Assembly (NCBI GenBank): GCA_922989275.2
Contig: OV277862.1
Location: forward strand, 49,563,786-49,627,785
DNA: 64,000 nt
Source of the DNA: Gari tellinella
Taxonomy: Eukaryota > Mollusca > Bivalvia > Cardiida > Psammobiidae
Direction of reading: 5' to 3'
This document shows, one piece after another, positions 1-11,042 of this stretch (its first letter is position 1; every line of letters begins with the position of its first letter). The translations under genes were made by a program, and so were the position numbers. The notes beneath the pieces were generated by a model. That model was not told where the DNA came from and ran no database searches. It saw only the letters and a program-made list of their open reading frames with translations.

Positions 1-384
1 TTCAATTAAAGCATAGTTTGTAAGTAACAGATTACAGGAGCCAATGGTTATTATTCTTAATAAAAATGAAACAAAAACGGACAGGATTTTTTAACTGAAA
101 TAATACTACAAAATTATATTATAATGAAGAAGGAAAATTGGGAGAGAAAAAATAGAATTATTTTGCAATTTTAGTTGCAAAATTGGAGTTCATAATTGAA
201 AACATTCCTGGGAAGAAAATTGTTCTGCTCAGGTAAAAGACACTTTTTGTATGCAAGAAGTTCTCCCACTCTTCAAGTATAATAAGCAGCTGACATTCAT
301 GAAATTAAAAACATACTTAGTCTCACAATCATGCTTGTGTTAATGTAGCGATATGGTGAAGAAGCTGCATAATTAGCTTTTTCT

Positions 385-487
385 AAAGACAGGTGTTTGC
401 TTAATGCAGGGCAAAAGTAAAGTAAAAGCTCCCTTTGAAAGTTATCTGCATTTTTATTGTCCTTCATTAAGCAAAACACCTGTCTTT
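385..487. mobile_element. MITE-D hairpin, 103-bp palindrome
   Basis: aaagacaggtgtttgcttaa at the left pairs with ttaagcaaaacacctgtcttt at the right; the inner stem (gtaaaagctccctttgaaag) is decayed. Confidence 0.75.
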
Positions 488-845
488 ATAACTCATGCAT
501 TCCTTGACATAAGTTTGGTTGTACTTTTTTTCTCACAGCACAAAAAAAGTTCATGAGCGTCATTAGTTTTTTCCCTTCAGTTATTTTTGCAAAGGGATTA
601 ATGGAACTAGTTGGTAAATGATATTTGAAGAAAACATTTCTAGGTTCTGTTTAAAAAAACACACCCCTAAACACAACTTGAGCTTGTACATTGTATTTGT
701 ATATTCCCGGCATCTATAGAAGATCAAGGAGGCATAATTAGTATCCGTCTTTCCATCTGTAACTAAGGTTAACTTGACTTCACTTGTTCGCCTAGCATCA
801 ATACCGCAAATACGTTGATGCTCATACAGTTGCGCCTTGGACAAT

Positions 846-1265
846 TTCCAATTCACCAATACATGACTGTATCATCCAATCGCATTTGACCTTGACATTG
901 ACCTAAATTGGACTTAAAATATTGTAAATGGGCTATTAATTGGTTAACTAGATCTTACCATTTCATCTAGCGCCAACACTATACTAACTACAATGTAGAA
1001 TGTTATAGCTGTTGCATTGGACCACTACCAATCCATTCATATTACCCAACCTTGATTGTGACCTTGATCTTGACCTAATTTGGACTTAGAATATTTAAAA
1101 TGGCTTATTTCTTGGTTAACTAGATTTTACCTTTTTGTCTAGCAACAACACTAAATACTTCAATGCTTGGATACTGAAACTGTTGTTGTCTAGGACCATT
1201 ACCAATTCACCCATACTACCAAACCTCAACTTGAATTTGACCTTGACCTAATATTGACATAGAAA
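846..1265. repeat. tandem repeat, about 173-bp period, 2.4 copies
   Basis: The phrase gacctaatttggacttaga recurs in variants at 899, 1072 and 1245. Each unit also carries accattaccaattcaccc and ttggttaactaga variants. Copies are diverged. No coding content. Confidence 0.7.
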
Positions 1266-1505
1266 AGATTCAGAGCATGTTGTCAAGGATGCCACCAGAA
1301 GCATAAGCATTTGATTAATGCAGATCTTGTTTTGTATAAGATCTGGGGCTTGGGTTATTCTTGCTTTTTGAGTTTCATCAAAAAAAAAATCCCACTTTCA
1401 CTATTCTAAAGAAGTAGATAAAGTAACAAGCCCTGCCATGATCAGCAATTTGTAGAGAAAGTTCTTTAAACCTTTCCCAGGCTAGTATGTAGCTATAACA
1501 GTATT

Positions 1506-1746
1506 TTAACCCATTACCCATAGCCTGTTTCTAGTATAGAAGATAGGTGACCACTTAAAGCAGGTTGAAAGTAAAGCAGAATGCTTTGTTTTCAGCCTGC
1601 TTTAAGCTAATATCTGCTAGGGTAAAGAAAATGTTTCTTATGGTACATAATATAATTATTCTTGGCTGTATAAAGTGGAAATATTTTCTTCAGTGGAGGA
1701 ATAAATAAAAGGCGTAAAAAGGCGTCTTTATGGGGTAATAGGTTAA
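1506..1746 (-). mobile_element. MITE-A copy (TTAA ends)
   Basis: Ends are TTAAcccattacccata and gtaataggTTAA. Family plan: a long arm (taaatacgcctttttacgcc...gcagatggtagc), a hairpin core (ttaaagcaggttgaaagtaa and complement), and a short arm (gtggtcacctgtcttcaaaa...ctatggggtaatggg), bounded by TTAA. Strand is - when the short arm comes first. The core here is partly deleted. Confidence 0.85.
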
Positions 1747-1785
1747 CACCATATTTAAAAACATTGAAGACCAAATTAGAAGTAC

Positions 1786-2030
1786 CATAAATATGCACTT
1801 TTATGCCTTTAATTTTTCCACCTGAAGAAAATGGTGTCATTTTATACAGTTATGACTATGCAACATAAGAAATAATCCCTCTATATCCTAGCAGATGTTA
1901 GCTTAAAGCAGGTTGAAAGTAAAGCAGAATGCCCTTTAAGGTGCATTCTGCTTTACTTTTGAACTGCATATTAAGGGGTCAGTTGTGTCCAAAACAAGAA
2001 ACAGGCTAATATTGGTGTAAAGGTTTTAAG
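1786..2030 (+). mobile_element. MITE-A copy, diverged ends
   Basis: Long arm, hairpin with agaatgccctttaaggtgc, and short arm are present; the outer TTAA motifs are worn. Confidence 0.7.
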
Positions 2031-2095
2031 TAAAGCAGAAAGCTCCTAAATGTTTGACTGTATTATGTATGTACAAAGAAACACATCAAAGATTT

Positions 2096-2583
2096 TATCC
2101 TTTACCCCATAACCTATTTCTAGTTTTGAAGACAGGTGAGCTTTAAAGCAGGTTGAAAGTAAAGCAGGATGCGCGTTAAGGTGCATTCTGCTTTACTTTC
2201 AACCAGCTGCTTTAACCCTTTTCCTCATAGCCTGTTTCTAGTAGTTAAGATATGTGACCTATTAAAGCAGGTTGAAAGTAAAGCAGGATGCGCGTTAAGG
2301 TGCATTCTGCTTTACTTTCAACCAGCTGCTTTAACCCTTTTCCTCATAGCCTGTTTCTAGTAGTTAAGATATGTGACCTATTAAAGCAGGTTGAAAGTAA
2401 AGCAGAATGCGCCCTAGGGTGCATTCTGCTTTACTTTCAGCCTGCTTTAAGTTACTCTCTGCTAGGATATAGAAAATATTTCTTATGGTACATATTCATG
2501 ACAGTATAAAATGGAACTATTTTCTTTGGCGGATGAATAAAATGAATACGCTAAAAGTCGCTTCTATAAGGTAAAGGGTTAAT
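2096..2583 (-). mobile_element. MITE-A with short-arm/hairpin unit in triplicate
   Basis: The short arm plus core occurs three times. Two junctions, at TTAA 2212 and 2331, are exactly 119 bp apart and the duplicated block is essentially identical, including the odd caaccagctgctttaaccc. One long arm follows and ends at TTAA 2580-2583. Confidence 0.85.
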
Positions 2584-2589
2584 CTACAA

Positions 2590-2704
2590 GCTACTTAAAA
2601 TATTTCTTTTGGTACATGTTTATGACTATAAATTGGAACTATGATCTTTAATGGAGGAATAAATTAAATACGCTAAAAGGTGCTTCTATAGGAGAAAGGG
2701 TTAA
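2590..2704 (-). mobile_element. MITE-A long-arm fragment
   Basis: Only the long arm ending gagaaagggTTAA remains; the core and short arm are lost. Confidence 0.7.
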
Positions 2705-3074
2705 TGCCAGTCATAGAAGTGTTTTTTTCAACTGTCTGAAAACAGAATGAGGAGTGAGATGCTTGATTTGGTAATTTTATAGATGGCTGACAATTTTATT
2801 AGGGGCACTGGACTTCATGACCAAGATAAACTTCCCTGATAAAAACTTCTGACACTTTACAACCGAAAACTTGATAAAATTGTGATAAAGTTGAAATTGC
2901 AATCTACTGAATTAATTCAATTAGATGATTTGATGAGTCCTAGATGAGCTCAGCTGCATCTCCTCCTACCTTTAAAGTGCCAACAGAAACCCAGGCCTAT
3001 TGGCTGCAGTTTTAGTTCCAGTTAATCCTTTCCTCCCCATCAAAGTTTGTAACTCAAGTTATAGAACAGAGACA

Positions 3075-3555
3075 TATTTCCTGTTTAGTAACTGTGACAT
3101 TAAACCAAGCAACAACAAATGCAATCAAAATCTCTCTGTGTTATAATTATAAGCTACCAACACACCAAGTTTCATTACAACTTGGTTACATACCAATCTG
3201 TGACCTTTACCTTGACCCAAGCAGCCACAAATGCAATCTTAAGCTTTCTGTGTAATATAAAGCTACCAACACACCAAGTTGCAATACATCTCAATTTTCT
3301 ATGTTTAGTAACTGTGACCTTGACCTTGACCTTAGCAGCCACAAATGCAATTCGAAGCTTTCTGTGTTATATAAAGCTACCAACACACCAAGTTGCATTA
3401 CATCTCAATTTTCTATATTAAGTAACTGTGACCTTGGCCTTGACCCAAGCAGCCACAAATGCAATTCGAAGCTTTCTGTGTTATATATTTAAAGCTACCA
3501 ACACACCAAGTTTCATTACAACATCTCAATTCTCTATGTTTAGTAAATGTGACTT
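3075..3555. repeat. tandem repeat, 109-118-bp units, about 4 copies
   Basis: The phrase aagctaccaacacaccaagt recurs at 3151, 3260, 3374 and 3492, each preceded by gcagccacaaatgcaat and ctttctgtgttat. Open frames here only reflect the repeat. Confidence 0.85.
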
Positions 3556-4219
3556 ATGGTGCTAATGTGGTAGAAAGGATGACAGCTTAATGCCAGACAA
3601 AATGGATACTTCTCTGCTTGAAATAAGCAGCCACCTGCCTTAATCTGATATCAACAAGTACTGGCTGGAGACTGAATAGAGAGTTTGCAATGGAATTTTT
3701 CTGTGCCATGCATACTGACGGGCTGTCTATCTTGCATGTTGAAAACCTTAATTGGATTAGAGAGGCTTGAGATAGAAAGATATACAGACCAAGCAGTAAT
3801 TTCATGCTAATTTCACAGCTCTGCTGTGCCTAGCACATAGCCTGCTAAAATATCATCTGCCTTTAAAATGTTGTCAGCAAAAATGAAAATAAGATACAAT
3901 ATCTTATAAAGTGGAAAGAATGAATATATAGTGACATAAAATATTTTGAATCCTGAACAGACACATAGTTTACTCTGATCCAGACTTTTTGCAAATGCAA
4001 ATAAGGTTGCTAAGCAGAATTGGGGTTAAAACAGGGAGGGGTAATTTCTTTTGCAAAGTTTTGTGCAGCGCTGCATACAGTTTAGCTCAGGCAGTGCTCA
4101 TAGTTTACTTTGAAATGGTCTGGTAGTAATTTTGTGGCTTCAGCCTTCATTTACTCAAAAAACAGAAGCTGCAAAAATACATGTACTTCTTTCCTCACTT
4201 GACATTTGTGCAAATCATC
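3556..4219. other. no gene seen
   Basis: About 660 bp of AT-rich sequence. A 72-codon open frame on the minus strand has no recognisable domain. Confidence 0.35.
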
Positions 4220-4401
4220 TACAGTAAAACATCTCTATTACGGCCACTTAATTGTGTTAGTTATCATGTGTTTAAGGCAAGTGACTGCTTAAACCAAGGT
4301 GAACGTAAGACAGAAAGCTCCTTTAGGCTGTCACCGGTGTCTTTTATAGAAAAATAGCCTTCTTTTTAGTGGTCGCCATAGAAAGGTTTAATTTTACTGT
4401 A
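4220..4401 (+). mobile_element. MITE-E copy (TA-CAGT ends)
   Basis: TAcagtaaaacatctctatt at the left and aaaggtttaattttactgTA at the right. The core has lost its right half. Family E has Tc1/mariner-like ends: TA, then cagtaaaacctctctatta. Confidence 0.8.
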
Positions 4402-4451
4402 TTTCCAACAAATACAGCATACATTATGGCAGGTGGCTTCAGCAAGGTGAA

Positions 4452-4575
4452 AGTAAAGTTTAACTCTTTCTTCTGCTAAAAGTATACTATTTGCGCTTTT
4501 TAAAACAGCTAGTGTACACCCAGATGGACTCCTAAGGGAACTATCTGATCAGGGTCTGCACTAGTTTGAATTTTT
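4452..4575 (+). mobile_element. MITE-B-like fragment
   Basis: ttaactctttcttctgct opens the fragment and atctgatcagggtctgcact recalls the right half of the B hairpin. Strongly decayed. Confidence 0.4.
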
Positions 4576-4577
4576 AT

Positions 4578-4712
4578 GGTGTGCATTCTGCTTTACTTTC
4601 AGCCTATCTTAAGCTTTCATCTTTTAGAATATGGAAAATGTTTGGTATTGATACCTATTCATGACTGTATAAATTGGAACTATTTTCTTCAGTGGACGAA
4701 TCAATAAAGCTG
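4578..4712 (-). mobile_element. MITE-A fragment
   Basis: Right half of the core plus the long arm, to ctgtaagggtta. The left part was lost at the junction with the B-like fragment. Confidence 0.7.
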
Positions 4713-5046
4713 TAAGGGTTATACAGTACCCTATCTGAATTTTAGTTTCAGTAACAATTTAGTTGGGAGTGACGTTTGCAGCATGCAGAGTAACTAACTA
4801 ACCACAAAAAAAAGTTTCTATATTTCAAGTATTACCTCATGAGTGTTTCCGAGTACAAAATGTCGAAAACATGTTTTCTTCAAGGTTGCATGCTCTACTT
4901 GTAAAAGAGATTAGCCCTTTTTCTGTCAAATACAGTCTTAAATCCATTACTCCATAGATACATATTTTAACACCTTTAATCTATTCCTCCAATTCTTTCC
5001 TCCTGCATATTTTCTGTAGGACTACACCTTTTCCTTACTCAGAGTG

Positions 5047-5301
5047 ACTACTCTTTGAACCCTAGTCCCGCATATATGCGTCATTAGCAAACAGGACACT
5101 GTGAGGAGTACACTTGTCCTATACAAACAGTGTAGACCCTTAACAGAGGTCTCCTTAATTGCAGGAGCCCTCTGATCTGGGTCTATACTGTTTGTTATTT
5201 TGACATATATTGTAAAAATCGACTCTAAAAAGTCAAAAATGGACTGGACTTAATTGAAAATTTGAATTGTCCATTTGAGGTTTCAGGGAGGTAAGGGTTA
5301 A
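5047..5301 (+). mobile_element. MITE-B copy (TTAA ends)
   Basis: Family B plan: left arm ctctttgaaccctagtcccg with catatatgcgtcatt, a hairpin (gcaaacagtgtagacccaga...agagggctcc and complement), and a right arm with aaaaatggac and gtttcagggagg ending in TTAA. Here the left TTAA is worn and the hairpin loop is enlarged. Confidence 0.85.
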
Positions 5302-5466
5302 CACGTTTTATTTTTGATGAGGTTCAATGTTATCTTATTTTAGAAGTTTCTATCATGCATCTTTTCCTTCTGGCACAATGAGAATGCATGATGCATGTGA
5401 AAACTGAGGCATTGCTTTAATTGGGAGTTTCCTGCTATTGATTATGAGTATTTCAAGGGTGTGAAC

Positions 5467-5675
5467 TACAGTAAAACCTCTCTATTACGACCACTAAAAA
5501 GAAGGCTAATTGATTGTATAAACTACAGGTGACAGCTTTAAGCAAGATGGCAGTAAAACAGAAAGCTCCCGAAGGAGCTTTCTGTTTTACTGTCATGTAG
5601 CTTTAAGCAGTCACCTGCTGTAAGCAACAAATAACAGAAAATATTCAGTGGTCGTAATAGAAAGGTTTTACTGCA
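5467..5675 (+). mobile_element. MITE-E copy, nearly complete
   Basis: Left end TAcagtaaaacctctctatt, right end cgtaatagaaaggttttactg. The core gcaagatggcagtaaaacag...agctcccgaaggagct forms a long stem. Confidence 0.9.
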
Positions 5676-6099
5676 TATGATTTATGCTTTGGGTGAAATT
5701 GTGAAACTTTTTGATCAAATTGAGATACCAAGAAATTCGCATCTCGTCTAAATCCAAACTGATTAATACTTGGTTAATATTTCGAAAAATAAGAATTGCA
5801 GGGGAAAATCTGCAATGCAAATTAGTGCAGACATCAAGTTTTGCAAATGAAACTTGCTTATTATATAATAAAGGTGCCTAATACAATAAAGGTTAAGCAG
5901 TTTTGAACACACCCTTTCATCTACTTGAAGTTTAGTGTTTTGATGCTTGCAAGAGGGGTGGAGACTTGATCATGATTATGATGGCATTAATAAATGTTTT
6001 AAGTGTGAACAATCACTTGATTGAACTATGCAATGGGGCCCTACCGCATTACAGAGTTATCCCAATTTTCGTCACGAGTTAACTCCCCTGATAAGGAAA

Positions 6100-7059
6100 A
6101 GGTTGTTTCCGGTTTAGTTAACGCATCATTGAGACGGTGTCGATAACGGTCATAAACGATTCGGAAAAGAATAGATCGAATGCGGTTAATTAGTTTGATA
6201 CCTATATCTATATGCAGTCAAGCTCCCGTTTATCCCTATGTATTTTAATGTATTAATTTTGTTTAATGTCAAATGCGACGGTTATTTATTTCATCGTTTT
6301 TAGCAAACCGAAAGTAGCACTGATCATACTTTTTCTATATAACAAAGAAGCTGACTTTTAACATACTTAACAGACACGGGTTTTCACCTCGGTAAAAGAA
6401 CGTTAACATGGATTAAAAGTAGATCCTGATCAGATGGTTACTATATAGGAACAGTCTCTATAATCAATGACTGTCCTCTCTGGTTCTTAAATGACATTAT
6501 TGGTCTATAAATGCTGCCTATTACAGGTGAATAAGGAGATATTTATTAAGACATTACCGGTATTAAACATAAACTTTGTATTATTCAGTTATTAATAATG
6601 ACATGAATATTCATTAGGCAAAGGGTTAAACTGATCTTTTAAAATATGTTGAATGGTAAAAAGTTTCTTCAAAAATGTATATTTTGTTTGTTCATTATAT
6701 ACCAGCAGATTTTAGTTGACAGAAATTTCATAGAAATAGTTCAGCCTGTCATGCTCATAGCGCACATGGATTTCACCTCTCAAGGCTTCTGCCCAGGTGC
6801 CATAAAGCACAAAGCATCATCACAACTAACAACAGGAAGTAACCAATTAGCTAGAAATCGAATTGTATACTGACCCCCCACTGGGGTGCAGCTCCTGTCC
6901 CTGCTATGACAAGCCATAAAACGGAAGCTTAAGTCTTGGGTACACAGGCTGGAATCAAAACACACCAAGCTATTTTTTTTTATATAGGATCCACATTGTT
7001 ATTCATGTGAGGAATAAATTTTAATCTCCTATACCATGCACTCCTTCATGTGCAAAAGC
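6100..7059. other. interior of element I, no gene seen
   Basis: About 960 bp of AT-rich sequence with no ORF resembling a transposase and none of the recognised MITE families. It may be decayed internal DNA of element I. Confidence 0.3.
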
Positions 7060-7305
7060 TTAACCCATTACCCCCATCATTATGCCTTTTACTCCTTTAA
7101 TGAATTCCACCTTCATAAGCAACTAAATCCTCTTCATGCACTAAGCAGTCATAATGGTGATATTTTATGTCGTAGTGGGTGGTGCCTTAAAGCAGGATTA
7201 AAGTAAAGCAGGGTGCACCTTAAGGCGCATTATGTTTTACTTTCAACCTGCTTTAAGAGGTGACCTATATTCAATACTTAACACGGGCTGTGGGGTAATT
7301 GGTTT
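7060..7305 (+). mobile_element. MITE-A copy inside element I
   Basis: TTAAcccattacccccat at the left; hairpin with gcaccttaaggcgc; right end ctgtggggtaattggttt. Confidence 0.8.
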
Positions 7306-7316
7306 AGCTAATGGGT

Positions 7317-7534
7317 AAACCCATTACCCAATCGCCTGTTCCTACCTGGAAAGACAGGTGTCCATTTAAGGTAGATTGAAAAGTACATGCTACTTTACTT
7401 TCAGCTTGCTTTAAGCTACCATCTGCTAGGATATTCAATGTTTTTAATGTTGCACATTCATGCTAATAAAAACTTTGAATTAGAACTCTTTCCTTCAATG
7501 GAGGCATAAACCAAAGGCGTATTTAAAGGGTTAA
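7317..7534 (-). mobile_element. MITE-A copy inside element I
   Basis: Short arm first (aacccattacccaatcgcc), reduced core, long arm ending aaagggTTAA. It lies head-to-head with the preceding copy. Confidence 0.75.
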
Positions 7535-8037
7535 TAGGAAATACATACCGTTTTAACAACATAAATACTTTAGAACCCCTCTCCTATCATTAAATGTGTA
7601 CTCTATTGAAAACTCAATGTTGAAAGTAAAGCATGTATTCCATCGGTTTAGTAGATTAAAACTTTATTTCTGTTGATCTTTTACCAGTTCACTAATTATA
7701 ATAGGCTTAAAACACTATCATTTATAAAAAGTTTGGAACCAGATAAGATGCAGCATATATACTAACAGGCTGATCAGGGGTAGAACTGTTTCACACTCAT
7801 ATATGTTTTAAGTCAAAAATGATATCATGTTCTAAACTTTTATCAAGAAAGTAGGCAGTATTTTTTTTTTAAATATTAACCCTTATCATGCTATTAGCAT
7901 AATTGATCATTCCTACGGTATTTTTCCTTATTTAATCAGCTAAAGTAATAAATTAAATGATAGGTATTCACAGCGGGTAGGGTTTATGGTTGATTAACAG
8001 CAACCAGAATGTGCTATGACACATCCATGTAACGGGG

Positions 8038-8190
8038 TTAACCCTTTACCCAATAGATGGTATTAGTTTTGAAGATAGGTGACCCCTTAAGGCAGGTTAA
8101 GGTACATTCTGCGTTAAGCTATCATCTGCTGGGAGATATAACATATTTATTGAGGTGCAGATTGATGACTTATTTTAATAAACATATGAA
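8038..8190 (-). mobile_element. MITE-A copy, decayed
   Basis: TTAAccctttacccaatag, a short arm and a collapsed core; the long arm fades out. Confidence 0.65.
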
Positions 8191-8404
8191 TAAATGATAT
8201 GCATACTAGAACGGTATATCTATGGAAGTTTTTGTAAGTTTTATTGTAGGTAAAGTAAATGCATGTCTTAATTCTATTTTTGAACAATATGAGAGATTGC
8301 GCTTTCAATAATGTATAGCCAGGTTCTACTGTATATAATATAAGCTCTACACTAACAAGCAGGCGATCTCCTCAAATTCGTGTTTGAGGATAAAGGATTT
8401 TCGA

Positions 8405-9215
8405 TACTATGTTTCAGTTTTTATTTACAACTAGGCCCAATATGGGCATCAGCGTTAACATCAATAACAAGAAAACAGCATACATCAAACACGATTGACT
8501 AGAATGGAATGAGCATAAATGAATTACTAGACAAACATGATATTAAATATCAACCCTAAAAGCAAAGTTAGTTATTATGCGTATTTGGTAAATAATGCAA
8601 ACCCCGACTTGAAAGATCCTATTAAAATATATCCCACCTCCGGGTCTACACTGAGTGTAAATATAATTCTTTGCTCAAAGGGTTAATAAGAAGTAGAGAA
8701 AGGCAACTAAATTATTTAACTTCATCCATAATCTTACTTACAAAAATTGCCAGTTTTAAAAGGTCGCCTCTGCAATCATTTTGAAAAATCTTCTCTAAAT
8801 TAAAAGTGTTTGGTCTCAAGAATATCCTTGGTAAGTAACGTCTTCTTTCATTTCTGAATTTGCTACATTCAAAAATGTAATGAAATTCGTCGCCCAAAGC
8901 ATCAGAATTACAAACGTGACATTTTCTCATGTGGCGATCAATGTTAAAGAAACGACCCTTTTCAATTGGCAGCTTGTGGTTACTACACCGAAAATGACAG
9001 AGAGCTATAGCATATTTTTTAGGAAGCAACTTGAAGTAGTTTTCGAATTTAAATGAAGATTTAAAAATTCTGTAGGTTGAGCACTTGCTAAGGGAAAACA
9101 AGTTCTCACTCCAGAATTGAATATACTGATCCTTAATTCTTTGTTTAATTACAGTACAAAATAACGAGGTTGATTCAACAGACTGAGACTGCCAGTAATT
9201 TGCAATGTGTACTTC
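8405..9215 (-). mobile_element. 5'-truncated non-LTR retrotransposon
   Basis: Read on the minus strand, the RT C-terminal fragment is followed by about 300 bp of 3'-UTR that ends in gttgtaaataaaaactg. This LINE-type tail sits in phrases such as gatgcccatattgggcctag. The 5' break lies at the inner edge of the inverted end of element I. Confidence 0.6.
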
Positions 9216-9242
9216 ACTATTGAACCGGAAACAACCGCTCAT
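8712..9242 (-). pseudogene. LINE reverse-transcriptase ORF, C-terminal fragment
   Basis: An open frame of 176 codons corresponds to the extreme C-terminus of a non-LTR retrotransposon ORF2. The key mark is a zinc-knuckle-like C-x2-C-x9-H-x4-C (C108, C111, H121, C126) within HMRKCHVC...DEFHYIFEC, preceded by LCHFRCSNHKLPIEKGRF. Both are typical of LINE C-termini in bivalve genomes. Endonuclease and catalytic RT domains are absent, so the copy is 5'-truncated and cannot move by itself. The first codons (MSGCFRF) appear to come from the inverted end of the surrounding element I rather than from the LINE, so the ATG is accidental. Confidence 0.7.
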
Positions 9243-9451
9243 TCAGGGGGCGCTACTCTTATCACACTTTCCATGCGGGGTAACTCTGTATATCGGTAGG
9301 GCCCCATTGAAGCTAGATTATCCGTAGATTATTATTGATATACTGGTAAGCCAATATGGTAATAAATGTTTTTTCAAATCATATCATCATTCTGATGTAA
9401 GCATCACTATTTTGTTTGCTCTCATTCTTGGACTTACTCTGGATGATACCT

Positions 9452-9658
9452 ATTTGAAGAGTCAGATAAGGGGAGTGCATTGTATTTTAAATACTTGAAG
9501 TCCTTATGCTACCACCAAACCCTATGTTGTTGCTTCTTATTAGAGTCGTCTCTTTGAGACGATTCTAATGAGTAGTAACACAGAAGGGTTTGTATGAGAC
9601 ATAATGTCCCGGAGAAATAGTTAGAAATATTTGGTTTACTGCTTCTTATCTGGGGCTA
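9452..9658. mobile_element. MITE-F copy (hAT-like)
   Basis: Inverted ends cagataagggg and cttatctggggct surround the hairpin attagagtcgtctctttgag with complementary arms. The outer ends are worn. Confidence 0.75.
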
Positions 9659-10062
9659 TATAGCACAGATCTGTATGTTGTTGTCATTGTGTGTATTGTT
9701 TTTTTCTTCATACCGATCATTGATAAGTTTGTTCATAGTTGGTATTTTATGTTCATACATTGCATGATAAATTCACAGTGTAATAGTACAAAAGTATCTT
9801 GATATTCATGATTAACCTGTTAATGTAGTACGTTTCCTTGAATAAGTTAACTGCACATGGGCTTGCATTAGATATATAGTAGTTAAAAAGCAATACAGGA
9901 GTCATGCAATAAAACCATATACTTTAAAATCAACATTTTACATGAGCTTTCATACTTATAAAGATGAGTACAACCATAAATTATGTTTAATACTTGGCTA
10001 AAAGCATATTTGAAGTTTGCAAGAAAATTGCCCGCCAAAAGGTACTACCAAACAAGGAAACA

Positions 10063-10305
10063 GGGGCCCGTTTCATAAAACTTGGTACGACAAAAACAGT
10101 CGTAACTCAAAACTTTAAAATACATTTAATTTCTGATTTCTCTATCTAATCCTGTCTTGTGACATCTCTTTGGAATTGTCTTTTCAAGACAATTCCAAAG
10201 AGATGTCACAAGACAGGTTGATATTGAGAAATCAATAATAATTGAGACTTTTATAATCTGACTTACGACAACATTTGTCGCAAGAAGTTTTATGAAACGG
10301 GCCCC
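10063..10305. mobile_element. MITE-G: inverted-repeat element with ggggcccgtttcataaaact ends
   Basis: Ends are ggggcccgtttcataaaact and its near-exact complement, with a central hairpin gacatctctttggaattgtc / gacaattccaaagagatgtc. No ORF. The superfamily is not assigned because no clear target duplication is visible. Confidence 0.85.
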
Positions 10306-10627
10306 AGACCTCTACAGACATTCCAATAGTAGATAAACAATAAATGATTTGATTAAATTGGCTTGACACATTCAGACTGGGTGTAATTTTATAATTATGC
10401 CTGATTAATCTGTTGTGGTATTGATATCATACTAGAACATGTTCCAATTGTTCTGTATGTTCTAGATCGTAATTGATAATTGAACAGTGGTGTTCAGTTT
10501 CGGGTCTTACGGAATTTTATCTGCTCTGACCCAAGCTTGGGGCAACAACACCAGACAAATTGTGTGGTATGTGGATTTCAATAGAGTATTACCAAATCTT
10601 GGAACCTTACACTGTTTTTGTTTGCAG

Positions 10628-10762
10628 GTCTTTGAGTATGCAAGGACTGGAACCGATTTTACAATTAGCCCAGGAATGTGGAAAGTGTTTGTTTCTGAAG
10701 TAATCAAAGTCAGGCCCCATTGCTGGGGTACAATAGCACAAAAGGAACAGTTACCCGCCAAT
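10628..10762 (+). other. candidate coding exon of unknown identity
   Basis: A 135-nt segment lies between a strong acceptor (acactgtttttgtttgcag ending at 10627) and a consensus donor (AAT/gtgagt). Exactly 45 codons are open in phase 0, reading VFEYARTGTDFTISPG, MWKVFVSEVIKVRPHCWG and on to LPAN. The opposite strand is also open. The 550 bp around it (10306-10861) contains none of the repeats recognised elsewhere, and base composition is less AT-rich. I do not recognise the peptide. It could be an exon of an upstream gene, an alternative N-terminal exon that could splice in phase to 46550, or chance. Confidence 0.3.
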
Positions 10763-10861
10763 GTGAGTGTACTTTTAATCAATTTATGTTTCTAACATGT
10801 ATAAAATATCCAGCTGGGGTTCAGTATTCATTCCTTGAAGAAACATTCATTTTGTGCTGCA

Positions 10862-11042
10862 TTAACCCATGTGTCTAAAATTGGTGATATATGACCACTT
10901 AAAGCAGATTAAAAGTTAAAGCAGAATGGCTTTAAGGAACAATATGCTTTACTTTCAGCCTGCTTCAAGCTACAATTGTCTAGGAAACAGAAAATAGTTC
11001 TTATGGTACACATTCATGTGTATTTATGGGGTAATGGGTTAA
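10862..11042 (-). mobile_element. MITE-A copy
   Basis: TTAAcccatgtgtct to ggggtaatgggTTAA, with a partly deleted long arm and a degenerate core. Confidence 0.8.

Larger units (their letters stand above)
6031..9309. mobile_element. element I: 3.3-kb composite with inverted ends caatggggccctaccg
   Basis: The left end caatggggccctaccg, then acagagttatcccc-like bases, returns as its reverse complement at 9309. Similarity continues inward for about 90 bp, including ccctga and ggttgtttccggtt at both ends. The interior holds three family A MITE copies and the LINE fragment. No transposase ORF is visible. I see no clear target duplication, so the superfamily is open. Confidence 0.6.

Noticed and set aside
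2169..2509. Two overlapping 63- and 73-codon open frames with identical starts
   Set aside because: They are translations of the duplicated MITE-A hairpin unit; the peptide words recur in every A copy on either strand.
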